This document shows positions 32,804 to 44,900 of a DNA stretch of 64,000 nt, piece after piece. How positions within the stretch are numbered: the first letter of the stretch is position 1; the number at the start of each line of letters is the position of its first letter. The notes beneath the pieces are model-generated. The model searched no databases. It saw only the letters and a program-made list of their open reading frames with translations, and was not told where the DNA came from. Position numbers and translations under genes: made by a program. This stretch comes from Hydractinia symbiolongicarpus (taxonomy: Eukaryota; Cnidaria; Hydrozoa; Anthoathecata; Hydractiniidae): the NCBI RefSeq assembly GCF_029227915.1, contig NC_079881.1, positions 12,003,501 through 12,067,500 of the forward strand, in the 5' to 3' direction.

Positions 32804-34126
32804 TTATAACTGTTGGTAAACTTTATTTGAACTATCACTACTGCTGCTCGAGGTTTGTGAAGAATACGAGCTTGGAAAGCTTCCTCGAGCAGGTGTAAAA
32901 CTAGGAGAAGGCAAGGTATTCTGAAAATTACTTCGCAATGGAGTTTCATAAGATGTACCATATGGAGTGTTTGGATGCATTTGCTGTTGAGTAAAGTATT
33001 GTGGGTAACTGTTTTGTTGAGTTCCACTGATGGCTTGGGCAAGTAATGCCAAACCATCACCAATTGATTTACCGACACTAGCTATTGACTCGGATATTTG
33101 ACCAAATGCTGTATTGGAATCTTTTGTTGCTTGGGTCAATTGGTTTACCATATTCTCCTTGAGACGGAGTTCATCTTTAGCCATGTTTAAATACATTTGA
33201 TCACGCTGGCTTGAAGAAAGATTTTTTTCCATCATTTTACGTTTGTTATCTACGAATTTGGCTGTGACTTTTTTTGCCATATTATTATCAGCTGTAGCAT
33301 TAACAGGCAACTTTTCACTACCTTCAGGATTATCAGTTTCTTCTTGGTTTTCATCATCATCATCATTGTCGTCATCAGAGTCCTCGAAAAATCCTTCAAC
33401 GTTTTCGTCGGCAATCGTACTTTTGGAGTTTGAGATGGAATTTGTGGCTGGTGATCCACCCCAGAGATTCTTCAACAAATCCCAGTTGTCGCATACTATT
33501 TTGCCACTGCCACTCCGACGACCTTCGTTGACAGCCTTTCTGTAGTCCTGTCGAACTTCTTTAATTTTTGCTTTTATTCTAACGTAGCCACCTTTAATCG
33601 ATTTTTTGTCATTCATAGCCTTTGCTTTTTGTACTGCAAGTTCTTCCTTAGGCAGTTCGAGGTCAACTTCAGTCGCCATAACAGGTCCGAAACCACTATT
33701 TTCGAAACGCTCTGCCATCATCACACGAACTTGGTTGTAAAGTTCCACCAGATCACTTTCGAAATCTACCCCTTTGTACTCATACTGAGATTTCAATTCA
33801 TTCATGCAATCAAGAAGTGCCTCAACCATAGTGTTTTGCCATCGGAATCTTGTCGATTTTGGTTTCACTTTCTTTACTTTTTTCTGTGGCGGGGGGTGAT
33901 TTTCGGATTTATCAGAATCGTCACTTTCACTCATGATTGGTGTTTGGAGTTTTTCAATCATATCATTAACGACTTTTGAGGAAGGAATTCTGAAAAAAAA
34001 ATATATTTTCTTTTGTGATGGTTTTATTTCATATTTCTCTCATTTTTTATAAGCAAATAAAACGCTATAAACTGAAGTTGTTGTTATTTCTATAAAAAAA
34101 AGTTACCTTGCTGCTGCATTGGCCAT
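32804..34126 (-). CDS. Harbinger Myb/SANT-like DNA-binding partner, 401 aa
   Basis: Exon 1 34126-34107 (ATGGCCAATGCAGCAGCAAG) and exon 2 33989-32804 join in phase to give 401 aa. An acidic Ser-rich start and a PPPQKKVKKVKPK basic stretch precede a trihelix-type Myb/SANT region (FRWQNTMVEALLDCM to CDNWDLLKNLWGG). Then follow an acidic D/E/N tract, a coiled region (KDELRLKENMVNQL), and a low-complexity Ser/Thr/Pro tail. In Harbinger elements the partner binds element ends and brings the nuclease to the nucleus. No lesion is seen, so this copy could supply the partner in trans. Its 3' end faces the nuclease 3' end with a 24-bp gap. Confidence 0.9.
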
Positions 34127-34452
34127 ATTTTTCTTCACAAAGAAATAATATTTGAGTTTTGTATAATTTAAATTCTCTTCTCAGTGACTTCTGTATTATG
34201 ACTTCTGTATTATAGCTCATTTCATACCGGCATGAAACACGTTTTGCGTTCACACGGTAATATCATGCTCAAAAAGCCCCGACATGAAATTTCATGCCCG
34301 TCTTAAGGACGGGCATGAAATCATGCCGGCATGAAATTTCATGTCGGCTTCGACGTGTGAACAGTTATAGGTTTTCCTTAAGACACCGAAATGAACTCAT
34401 GCCGGCAGGAGTTTCATGCCGGCATGAAAAAATGCGTGTAAACGGGGTCTTA

Positions 34453-35956
34453 AAGCACTGAAATTGATTTTAACTATTCTCTTGTTTTCAAATGTAAGTT
34501 TCGCCCATTTGAGTGTAGATTTTTTTTTCACTTTTTTTAAATGTATTTCTTCAATCTGGTGATCTGTTGTTTATATTTTCTTCTTGTGCTAATGGAAGCA
34601 AAAGGTATATGCTCATAAATCCATTAAAATAATGCCTGAGTAGTTCTTATACAGTGATATTAAAATGGTGTGACCTTTACAATTATAAAATTTAGAAATT
34701 CACTTCTGTCGTTTTATACGCTATTTGATTATTTTACAATATGTACCTTTTCACCATACAAAGTTCTAAAATTTAGGCCATAATGCCCATGCAAGAATTT
34801 ATGGAATGAACAGAAGTTTCGCTATATATAACATATAGTGTATTGATAATTGTTTATCTTATGAAGTTAATTTCTTATTCCTGTACTAGTTCTTTTTTTT
34901 TGCATTGACAGATTTTCATGACCATGTTTTCATTGATTTATAAGATTGGATTGTGTGCTCAAACAGATTGGTTTTCTTGTTTCATTCTTCATTTCAGCCT
35001 GGAGTTGCTACGAAGTTATTAAATTTTGATCCTCAAAGTTGCCAAGTAGTGGTCAACTTTTTAAATGGGAGATGACTGTAACAACTAAGTTGTTGAAGTT
35101 GACAATGACGAAAATAAGAAAAAATGGTAGATGATTCCATTGTCCAAAACTTACAGAGAATTTATTACTGTTATTTTTCAAGTCAATCTTATCTTTTTTC
35201 TCAATTCCCTCTGTTTCTCTGTAGATGCTTATTGGTGTATATTTCGTATCAGCCTAAGAAGTGGTCTAGTTTTTGGGGGAAAATCGATGCTGAGGCCTTA
35301 GTTGCTTACACAAGAACATGTAGCTAAAATGCTGCACACCTTAACATAACTTGGTTGTTTAATCATCATAGACATCGTCACTAATTTGAGAGAGTGGTGT
35401 CCCTTTTTTTTTTGTTTTTTAGTTTTAAATTAATCTTTAGAGGAAGTATGGGCAAAATATTATTACACTTTTATTTAATAAAGAAAATATAAATCTTTGC
35501 TATCGTGTTGCTGTCATAATACACACAGCAACATTGTCAATTTCTTTTAGCTTTTTATTCTCTTATTCCTAAACAGAATGTATTATTATTATTGTGGCTA
35601 ATTATCAAGGTGAGATTTCAGTTTTCTTGTCATTCATAGCATTCACCTTATGACACCAGTATTTTGAAAAAATCGTTTCAAAGTGCCTACTTGTAAAACA
35701 TGTTAAAACTTCATATTTTTTTTCTTTTTAGTGTCTTTTACATAAGGACTAACTGTCTCTGACTCTTTTGTGTCTTTGCAATATCTTTTTTTAAAAAAAG
35801 CAGATGAAGTCAGAATAGAGGAGTGGTACTCTATTTTAATTTCAGGATTAGATAATTTTCTGTAATAAGGTAAGATTTCGAACACTATAGCTAAAGTGAA
35901 AATGAAAAATGGTTTTCTTCACAAATATATTTCAAAGTATTGTGAAAAAAGCCACT
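34453..35956. other. Intron sequence, nothing firmly recognised
   Basis: Two plus-strand stretches with good acceptor-like tracts (near 34999 and 35224) were considered and not accepted, because no partner exon or family was found. The rest is T-rich. Confidence 0.35.
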
Positions 35957-35961
35957 CTAAC

Positions 35962-38900
35962 CCAGTAGTCTGTTCCTCAGGTCAGCTTCAAACGAGACTT
36001 CATCACTTTTTTTCTTCTTAACTTTTATGGATATTAGGGGCAATTCTTGTGGCACTCTCACGTCGTATATATTCAATTTGGAGATGTCTTCATCCTTCTC
36101 ACAAATTATATAAGCACAACCAACAAGTGGGAGTTCATGTTTACAAAGGTCCTTTTTGTTTTTGTAAAACTTCATGAAATCTAAAAAGATAATAATTTTA
36201 AATAATTGCACAAGTTTACTACAGCAAATTGGAGAAGATGTTTTCCGCATCATTTCATACTAATTTGAACATATCTAAACAGCCATATTCATGTGATTAG
36301 TGTTACAACTACTAACAGCTTTATTTTATTCTTAGCTGATACAGAAACAAAGCAGCCATAAAGTATCATTATCCCATTAAAAATGTGTATGAACTAATAT
36401 AAGACTAGCTTTGGGAAAAATTATTGTCATTATCTCTAACTAAAAATCATCTTTATATTGGTATCTCAAAACAGATAGGCCTTTTTTATGAAAACTGAGA
36501 AAATTAACATATTCTTTATAATTCTTTGCTTGTAACAAAATGTATAAAATACTGTAAATGACGGATTAAGCGTCCCATGCCCAATAAGCGTCTCATGCCC
36601 AATAAGCTGCCCATGCCTAAAGCGACCCATGCCCAATAAGCACCCCTGTCGAATAATCACATCGTTTAACTATTTTTGATTTATCAAAATGTCACTGCAA
36701 AGTGGGTATATTTTTTCTTGATTTTCAAAATTTCCTCTGATAAAATTGTTGCAATTCTCTTGTTCTTGGTAAAAGTCTCAATTTGACGGAAACTACAAGT
36801 CCAACTTCTTGTTTCCTTGATCCTACAACTAAAGTCAAAACGAAATTTTCTTCTTTGCTCTTCAAAAAAGTAATCAATCAGGCGAGAGAGCTCGATGGAA
36901 GCATGACCAACCAGTGTACTATTTATTTTAAAAAATCCGACACAGTGTTTATAATGGCTCAATGCTTCTTCCCTATTTACCTTTTTGCCTTCCAGTTTTT
37001 CATTCAGTGTGGGAGTTTATGCTGTATTATACACAAGGCCCTCTTATGGCACACTTGAATTCTATTTTATATGACATTTTATAGTTGATGATTTGATGTT
37101 CGTGGCGTGGCTTTTGAACATTTGAATTCGATTTAAACTTTGTTTGTTATAGAATAAGGTGTGTTATGTAGATAAAAGATCACCACTATGGAAAAAAAAG
37201 CTAAGTCATGTCTCATGCAGGGCAAAAGCTTAAGAACTACAGTCTACAATTCAAGCTAGGTGCAATTTCTATCGCTGCCATCGATAGAAATTGTGCTGCA
37301 GAAAGGAAGTACAACGTTGATTTAAAAAAAATACAGGAATGACAAGAGAAAAAAAATATTGAGTTGAAAACCACAAAACAATGAAAGATTTTAAAAAAGC
37401 TACAATGTTCTTGAAGAGCATGTATAATTTAAAAATTCTGATGATGATAAATGCCAGGAAACACCAAAACTACACTATTCACTCTTTTGGGATATATACT
37501 TTCCAAGATTTCAATCGATATTTTTCAAATTTTTAGCTTCAAGAAGCTAGCAAGCTTTTCAGGCTTGTTGCTGTCTACCTTCTTTGCCATGTCTTGATTA
37601 TCTAAAAACGTTTTAGCGATCCTTACCACTTTGCAGGTAACTAAAAAAATTTCGCTCAGATTCACGCTATACAAAATCAACAAGCTAGGCACAGTTTTAT
37701 TTATTTAGTTAAAAATGGTAGCATGTGAGTAAAAAACGCGCAGTCATCAACCAACCAGACGTGAGCTGGAACAAGTCGCTCAAGGCTTATGCAGGTGAAA
37801 AGTGCGATCAGTGGCTGGCTGACAAAGGTATTCACCAGCTTAATCCTTATTCAAATTTCCTGCTTAATGCAGGTAATTTGAAGCCACCTTCCTGTCGCAC
37901 AATTGTAAACTGGATTTTCGAGGCATGGAAAAAATCAGTCTGGAAAAAATAGAAAAATCTTTCAAGTCATGTGCAATAAACCTAAATAATGATCGGTCAG
38001 AAGATGAATTAAGTAATTGCTAGAAAGAAAATTAGCCTTTCAAGGCCAAAATGGAAATTTTAGAAAGTCAACTATTAATTTTGACTGAAAAACCTGTTTA
38101 CAATTGATTAAAATGATGTTGTGATGCTGCTCCTAAATTCCTTACAATACACGAAGACAACGACCGCAAAGATTAATAAAATTTTATAAAAGAAACATCA
38201 TTACTATTGAATTTCTTTTTTGTTTGCATTTCTATTTTTAATGCAGCTAATTCTTACATTTCCTGTCCTCTGGTTATAAAGGATGTATAAGCCCTATTTG
38301 TTTAGTTACAAAACATAAATAACCTTTTCCAGAATGGCTTAAAAATAATTAAGAAATAATGCTTCCATGAAGTTTTGCAACTTCTACACTTGCTAAATCT
38401 TATGTCTTGTATATGATTTGTTGTAGCTGTAGAAAATCCTTCTCTCATTATTGAAGATTTCAGGTTTTAAACACTGCTTACTAATCCACTAAATGTTCAA
38501 AAATGATAAGCCTTCAATAATAATATGAACACTGAACAGGCCACATCATCCACAAAAGCACAAAAAGTAAACTATATGGAGAGGTACAAAAGAGGAAAAA
38601 TAATATGTTAACCCCTTACACTTGATTAAAAAAAATGTTAATAAAAAATAACAAAAATTGACTTACATTTATCATTTTGAATAGTTAACGCTGCTGATTC
38701 TGCTTCAACCCCCTAGAAATAATAATAATTAGTGCGTCATTTAAAAAAAAATTGGAAGAAGAGAGTGGTAAAGTTTCATTCTGCTTTAGGGCCAAAATTT
38801 GCTTGCCATATTATCTTGGTTCACTGCTTGGAACATCTGCAATACGATAGCATATACTTAAGGTAGTTTGTATGGAAGAACAGGGGCAGATGTAGGGGTC

Positions 38901-41900
38901 TAATTTTAAAAAATTTAATTTCAGGTGGAACTCCATAGTAATTGGTCAGTCATGAAATAGGTTTCAATTCCAGCATGATCTGTTGTCACAGTCTAAACAT
39001 GAAGTAATGTTACCTTTTATTTATTACAAATTAATGATAAAAAGTTAATACTCAAACTAACTTCAAAAAAAAAGTTATCCCGCCACAGTTTTTAAATTAG
39101 GTTTTATATTGGCTGTTTGACAACGCAATATTGCCAAGTCTCCTAAAAAGACCTATGCTGTTACAAAGGTAAATTTTCACATACATAAAAAATTGCGTAG
39201 ATAAAAAAACATTGATAATTATATACATAAATTTTCTAATATTTTTAAATTTATCTCTTTTATTATTACGTTTTTTCCTTTGTAGCTACTTTATTTTAGC
39301 TGACAAACTTATTTAAAACGCACTACAATGTCATCATTTTTTTTTCATAGAAGTTGCACAAAAAAACCAGGTGCATCATTTGGTCTTAATGTTCAATTTT
39401 TTTTAGATATTACATTTTGCATTTAAAATAGAGAAAGTCACTTACGTGTTTTTAGGGTTAAATCTAAAGTATAATCTGTTTTTTATGTATATATATGGTT
39501 TATTTATTTCTTGGCATAAAAATAAACAATATAATGATTATCACTGGAACAGACTCTTTTCAATGTTTATATAATTTTGTTATCCATTTATATCTTAGTA
39601 ATCACAGTGTATACACATTGTGATTACTAAAATAAATTGCAGCAATAGGGAGAAGATAGTTGCATGTGTCTTATTAATTGTATTTTTAATCTATTTTTCA
39701 ATTTTGTTAACTGTTGCAAAAATAAAAAAAAGATAGAAAGAAAGAAAATTATTATCTACAGGGTTCGAATTAGCAGTTCGCAGTTTGCAATTTGCGACTC
39801 GAAATGCCATTTTTGCGAATCACTTTGCAAAGAAAATGATAAAATTGCGAATAAAATATATTTGTATCACTTCGTTGTCTTTTTTGCGATATCAAAAAAT
39901 AATCATTCCTTCTTTCTGTTTGTTGTATTTCCATTTCATTCTCATGTTTTATAGACATCAGGCTTTTTCAGGAATATTTAAATAGGTGTTCAATGATTCG
40001 CACAAGCAAATCAATTAACGCGTGGAATGTAAAACGCACATGCAAAGAATATTACGCTTGCGATACAAATCCGAGGTTAATCTTTGTTACACATTCATTT
40101 TGTGGTAAAAAAGTGGGGGACGTTTTGAATCGTGAACCCAAACACGATAATCAAGCGTCTACGTATAGCGACTCTCTCAATCTTAACTTCATTTTCTACA
40201 TGTCGGAAATAGTATGCATGACTATACTGTCACTTTCATAAAATTATTGTTTATTTTTCAGGTCATAAGAAGCAAATAGGCATAAATATGCTTCGCTTAG
40301 GTTTTATTTTTAAAATTGTTTGAATAAAAATAACACTTGCGGCATAAAGAAAAAACTCAATTAAATTTGGACCTACTATGGTTTTTAATTCTTTTATCAA
40401 ATGAAGAAATTATCTACAATTAAATTCATGATAAAATGTCTGTTCCGCCTGTAAGTGCAGTTTTGCAGACTTGCTTCATCCGTGCTCCATCGTCGTTCAC
40501 CTCCGCATTAGTTAAGAACCGCATGGCTGGATTTCTTGAGTAAGACCTGGTTACCAACGACAAAGGGGCCAGGCAAAAGAGATTTAGTAGTTCTTTTAAC
40601 TAAGTAAGGAGTTGTTGAATTAGCTAGGATGGTCAGGTTAGCTATGAATAGGCCTGCTGTGGATTAAAAGTACCAGAACTATTCAATAATTCTGAGATTT
40701 AAAAGTATCCGATTAAGACGGAAATCTATTGGACGTTTTGTCCCACAAAAGTTTGAAACAAGTTACAGACATGTCCGACTGGACTGGAAATGTGGTGAAC
40801 ATTTTGTCTGAGAAGTCTCAAAGGGCTGCCATCGCACGCTACAAAATGGATTTTATAGGTTGATTTTCAAAACTCAATATTGGGCGTGTGCCAAGGCGTG
40901 TGCGTGCGATCGCACGCCTCTTCTGAAAAAGCCTGAGACATAAGGAAAAATGTAGCTATAGAAATGTGCCAGAAAAAATGGCAGGTCCAAAATTGACAAG
41001 CTTTGATCTCCGACCTTTATTTCGAGACCTGTGACAGCAAGGAATCATGCATTTTTGAGGTTTACCCTGAATGCAGCAAGAGAAAAATTATATCAAGTTT
41101 CTTGTCCACACCCGCATGTGTTTATTATCCATTTAATAAAGTTCATGATTTCGACTATTTCATTGTAACAATTCCCATTTCAATCAGTCATAAAGGTTCG
41201 TCTCCAAGATGGTTTCAGTTTTGATACGAATTGAAACGATTTTCATCGTATGGAAATCGTTTCAATATTTTTTTCACATTGTTACATAATCGTATCATGA
41301 AACAAATTAAATATTTTATTTTTTATTTGGGAAAGATTTTGTATAAACTACGTAAAAATGAAACGTTTGTGAAATGATTTTAAACTATTTTGAAACAATT
41401 AGAAAAAATTCTGGAACGATTTGATATTATATGTGATACGATGTAAAAAAGACTTTGAAGTTATTGAAACAAATTTTAAAATGATGTTGAACTAATTAAA
41501 AACCAATTAAACTTATATATAAATGTAAAATTATTGTTTCTCTTTCTTTTATTCAACACAACATTGACATCATCAACAACATCTGTTATCGTAAATATCG
41601 TAAAACAGTTTTTCAAAACTAAAAATAAACAGTTTTTCTTAAAACTAACAATTTCCTTTAAAATGGAACATATTGCGATGAAAAAAATTTAAGAATGAAG
41701 AACGACGATAGAAATGCCTTTTGAAATCACATTTTAAAAATTTAAGAACAAAGAACGACGATAGAAAAGCTTCGTTAGTTCGCAATTTTAGAAAATTTAA
41801 AAACGAAATGCAGCGATAGAAATGCTTTTTGAGATCGCATTTTCAAAGTTTAAGAACAAAGAATGGCGATAGAAATGCTTTTTGAGATCGCATTTTAAAA

Positions 41901-44900
41901 GTTTAAGAACAAAAAGCGGCGATAGAAATGCTTTTTGAGAGCGCATTTTAAAAGTTTAAGAACAAAAAGCGGCGATAGATATGCTTTTTAAGATCACATT
42001 TTAAATGTTTAAGAACAAAAAGCGGCGATAGAAATGCTTTTTGAAATCACATTTTAAAAGTTTAAGAACAAAAAGCGGCGATAGAAATGCTTTTTCAGAT
42101 CGCATTTCAAAGTTTAAGAAAGAAGAACGGCGATAGAAATGCTTTTTTAGATCGCATTTTAAAAGTTTAGGAACGAAAAGCGGCGATAGATATGATTTTT
42201 TAGATCGCATTTAAAAATTTAAGAACGAAATGCGGTGATAGAAATGCTTTTTGAGATCGCATTTTCAAAGTTTAGGAACGAAGAACGGCGATAGAAATGC
42301 TTTTTTAGATCGATTTTTAAAAATGTAAGAATGAAGAACGATGATAGAAATGCTTTTTGAGAACGCATTTTAAAAGTTTAAGAACGAAGAACGGAGATAG
42401 AAATGCTTTTTTAGATCGATTTTTAAAAATGTAAGAACGAAGAACGGCAATAGAAATGCTTTTTTAGATCGCATTTTAAAAGTATAAGAACGAAAAGCAG
42501 TGATAGAAAAACCTATGTGACAGCGCGTAGGTTTTATTGAGAGACCTTTATTAGGTTAATAATTTCTTTTATTCTTTTATGTTAAAAGAATGTAAAAGAA
42601 ACACCTTGAAACGATTTTGAAACGATCTAAAATAAATATACTGAAATGATCATAATGATACGATTTTGAAATAAATTATGGTATGTGAAACGATTTCAAG
42701 TAAATATAATAAAACAATCTTGAAACGATTTGAAACGATTTTTTTGAAACGATCTCGGAGACGATCCCTAACCATTCGTCAGTAATTTTTATCATTTGCA
42801 AAATGGTGTAACTTTGCAAAATGTGCTTGACCTGGTTTGTCATAGCAAAGGAGTGACTGTGTCCTGGGGACAAAGTTATGTACTTATTATATTTCTGTAT
42901 TCGTGTACCTAGTATAGTTGCTGGCTGATTAAGCTAGCTAGTGTATACCTTCCATATCACGTGAACATCTAAATTATGTGATTTAACTTTTGCCGACTTC
43001 CTTTGTTTACTGATATTCTTAGCCTCTTTATTAAATACAAAACAAACCTATATTATTATTAAACCAGACAGACCATAGAATATTATTAAGAAAATTTTTT
43101 GCCGCCTTGATGGCCGCTTCGATCTTCTTGTTCGTTAAAAATTTCCGGCTAGCTCCAGTCCTTTCTAGTGGCACGTGACCCTATTACATAGTATTTCAGT
43201 AGCGCTCACAAATTAATGACTTTTACTTGCTATTATTAATGACTTTCAATTAATAACTGTACTTTCAACATCGATCTCTGTACTAATGATTGTTTTTTTA
43301 AAAAAATAATTCAACATAATATACTAGCCGTCTAAGCAATAAAACAAAAAAATAATATATTAGCAGCAGGTGTGTGCATGATTTCTTTTATTCAAATTTA
43401 AAAGAATTTATTTCAACAAACAGGTTGTAAAAATTACTGATCTATAACCTGTTGACCTAGGCGGGGTATGATGCTCAAGTGAGTATTGCCAACCTTGTTC
43501 TTAACAATCCTTGGGGATGAGGTTGCCTAAGTTACTCAGTAGATGGATATATTTTTTATTAAAAAGTATTAAAAAATCAATAGAAAAGAATACTACTCTA
43601 ATTCATCCCACGATACAGAAAGAGCCAGAAATTACTGTCTAATTAAAGTTTGTTTTTATGATATTTTTCAAATATGTAGCGCAAACATCAACGTAGTCTA
43701 GTAAACTAAACTCATCATTTTTTCCCTTTTGCGATAGCACGCTGAAATCAGCAGCGTTACAAAAGCAGGACAGACATCACAGCGCGAGAGCAGAAAAGGG
43801 AGACAGGTATCCTGTCTTTGTCAACGCTGCTCTGCACCTCCATGATTAGACAAACCCTCATAATTCGCCATTTTTAGCGTCCATATATATAGCTATATTC
43901 GCACTTATTAGAACACTTGTGGCAGCCTCTAAATTTTTAAGCTTAACAAAACACAAAAAAATGTTCTAGCCACCTCCTAAATAAAGATTATAATTTTTGC
44001 CGAAGAAAAGCAAAGAAAAATAAGTGATAAAATAACGGGTAATTGCGTAAATATTAAAGTTCAACGCAGAAAAAACGGCATTTTATTAAATATATTTTAG
44101 CGTTTTCTGCAATGATTTAATCAAACTACATTGGTGACCAACTGTTTTTAATGATGCAGTTGAAGCGCAAAACTAACTGTTTTTTGCGAAGTTTGTTGTT
44201 CGTGCATTACCGTTGGAGGCAACTGAACTATGCTCTGGAAAAACAAATATTTTTTTCCGCTGTTATATCTTCAGCTATTTTTTACACGTCTAATCGCACA
44301 ATGCCTAGGGACTTTTTATGTGCGATTTTACCACGTCAAATAATTGCTAACGCAAAGGTACTTGTTTTGAAAATATGTCGGTAATTACCTCCGCAAATGC
44401 AGAGTGCTGTATCAAATTGCAAAGGTTGTTACCGACCTTAATCCTATTTGTGCTGGAGGGGGAGGGGTGATGCAGCCCCCTCTCCCTTTCCTCTTCAACT
44501 TTTTCCATAACTTTTTATGGGCTTATAGTCACACCTTGATATTTTATTTGCCTTCCAAAATATATCCTTTTGAAATAAAAACCATACACAAATGTGTGAC
44601 ATGTTGAATAATCAGTAACTTTCACAACCTGCGTCTCAAATAAAAGTCCTTTGAAATAAAAACTATGCATATTTTATTTTTTGTTTGATTGCGCAGCTAT
44701 GTGAGAACATATGCAGAATTATTTCTATTTTTTAAAAAAAAAATCGTTCGTAAAGAACTTTATGCAGAATTATTCTAATTTTTAAAAAAAAAAATAATTG
44801 TTCGTTTCACTTTTCCGCGTGAAGGTTTATGTTCTGGCTATGTAGTCAGTAATAATTAAAGTGCTACCGAAATAATACGTAACAGGGTCATGTGTCACTA

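Larger units (their letters stand above)
31269..34449. mobile_element. PIF/Harbinger DNA transposon, 3181 bp
   Basis: Flanked by a 3-bp TTA target duplication (31266-31268 and 34450-34452), which fits the TWA preference of PIF/Harbinger. Ends are imperfect inverted repeats sharing GTTTACACG (GGGACTGTTTACACG on the left, GACCCCGTTTACACG reading inward from the right). Both subterminal regions carry several copies of the palindrome CATGCCGGCATG, likely transposase or partner binding sites. It encodes the two standard proteins in convergent orientation: the nuclease (+, broken) and a Myb/SANT-like protein (-, apparently intact). It lies in an intron of the UPA-death-domain gene. Confidence 0.95.

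Noticed and set aside
34999-35330. Plus-strand open stretches after strong acceptor-like tracts (PGVATKLLNF..., PKKWSSFWGK...)
   Set aside because: No upstream donor exon, no family and mixed frames; the acceptor-like tracts are common in T-rich DNA.
42001-42210. 69-codon minus-strand frame with a repeated motif
   Set aside because: Translation of the 53-bp satellite-like array, with no independent coding evidence.
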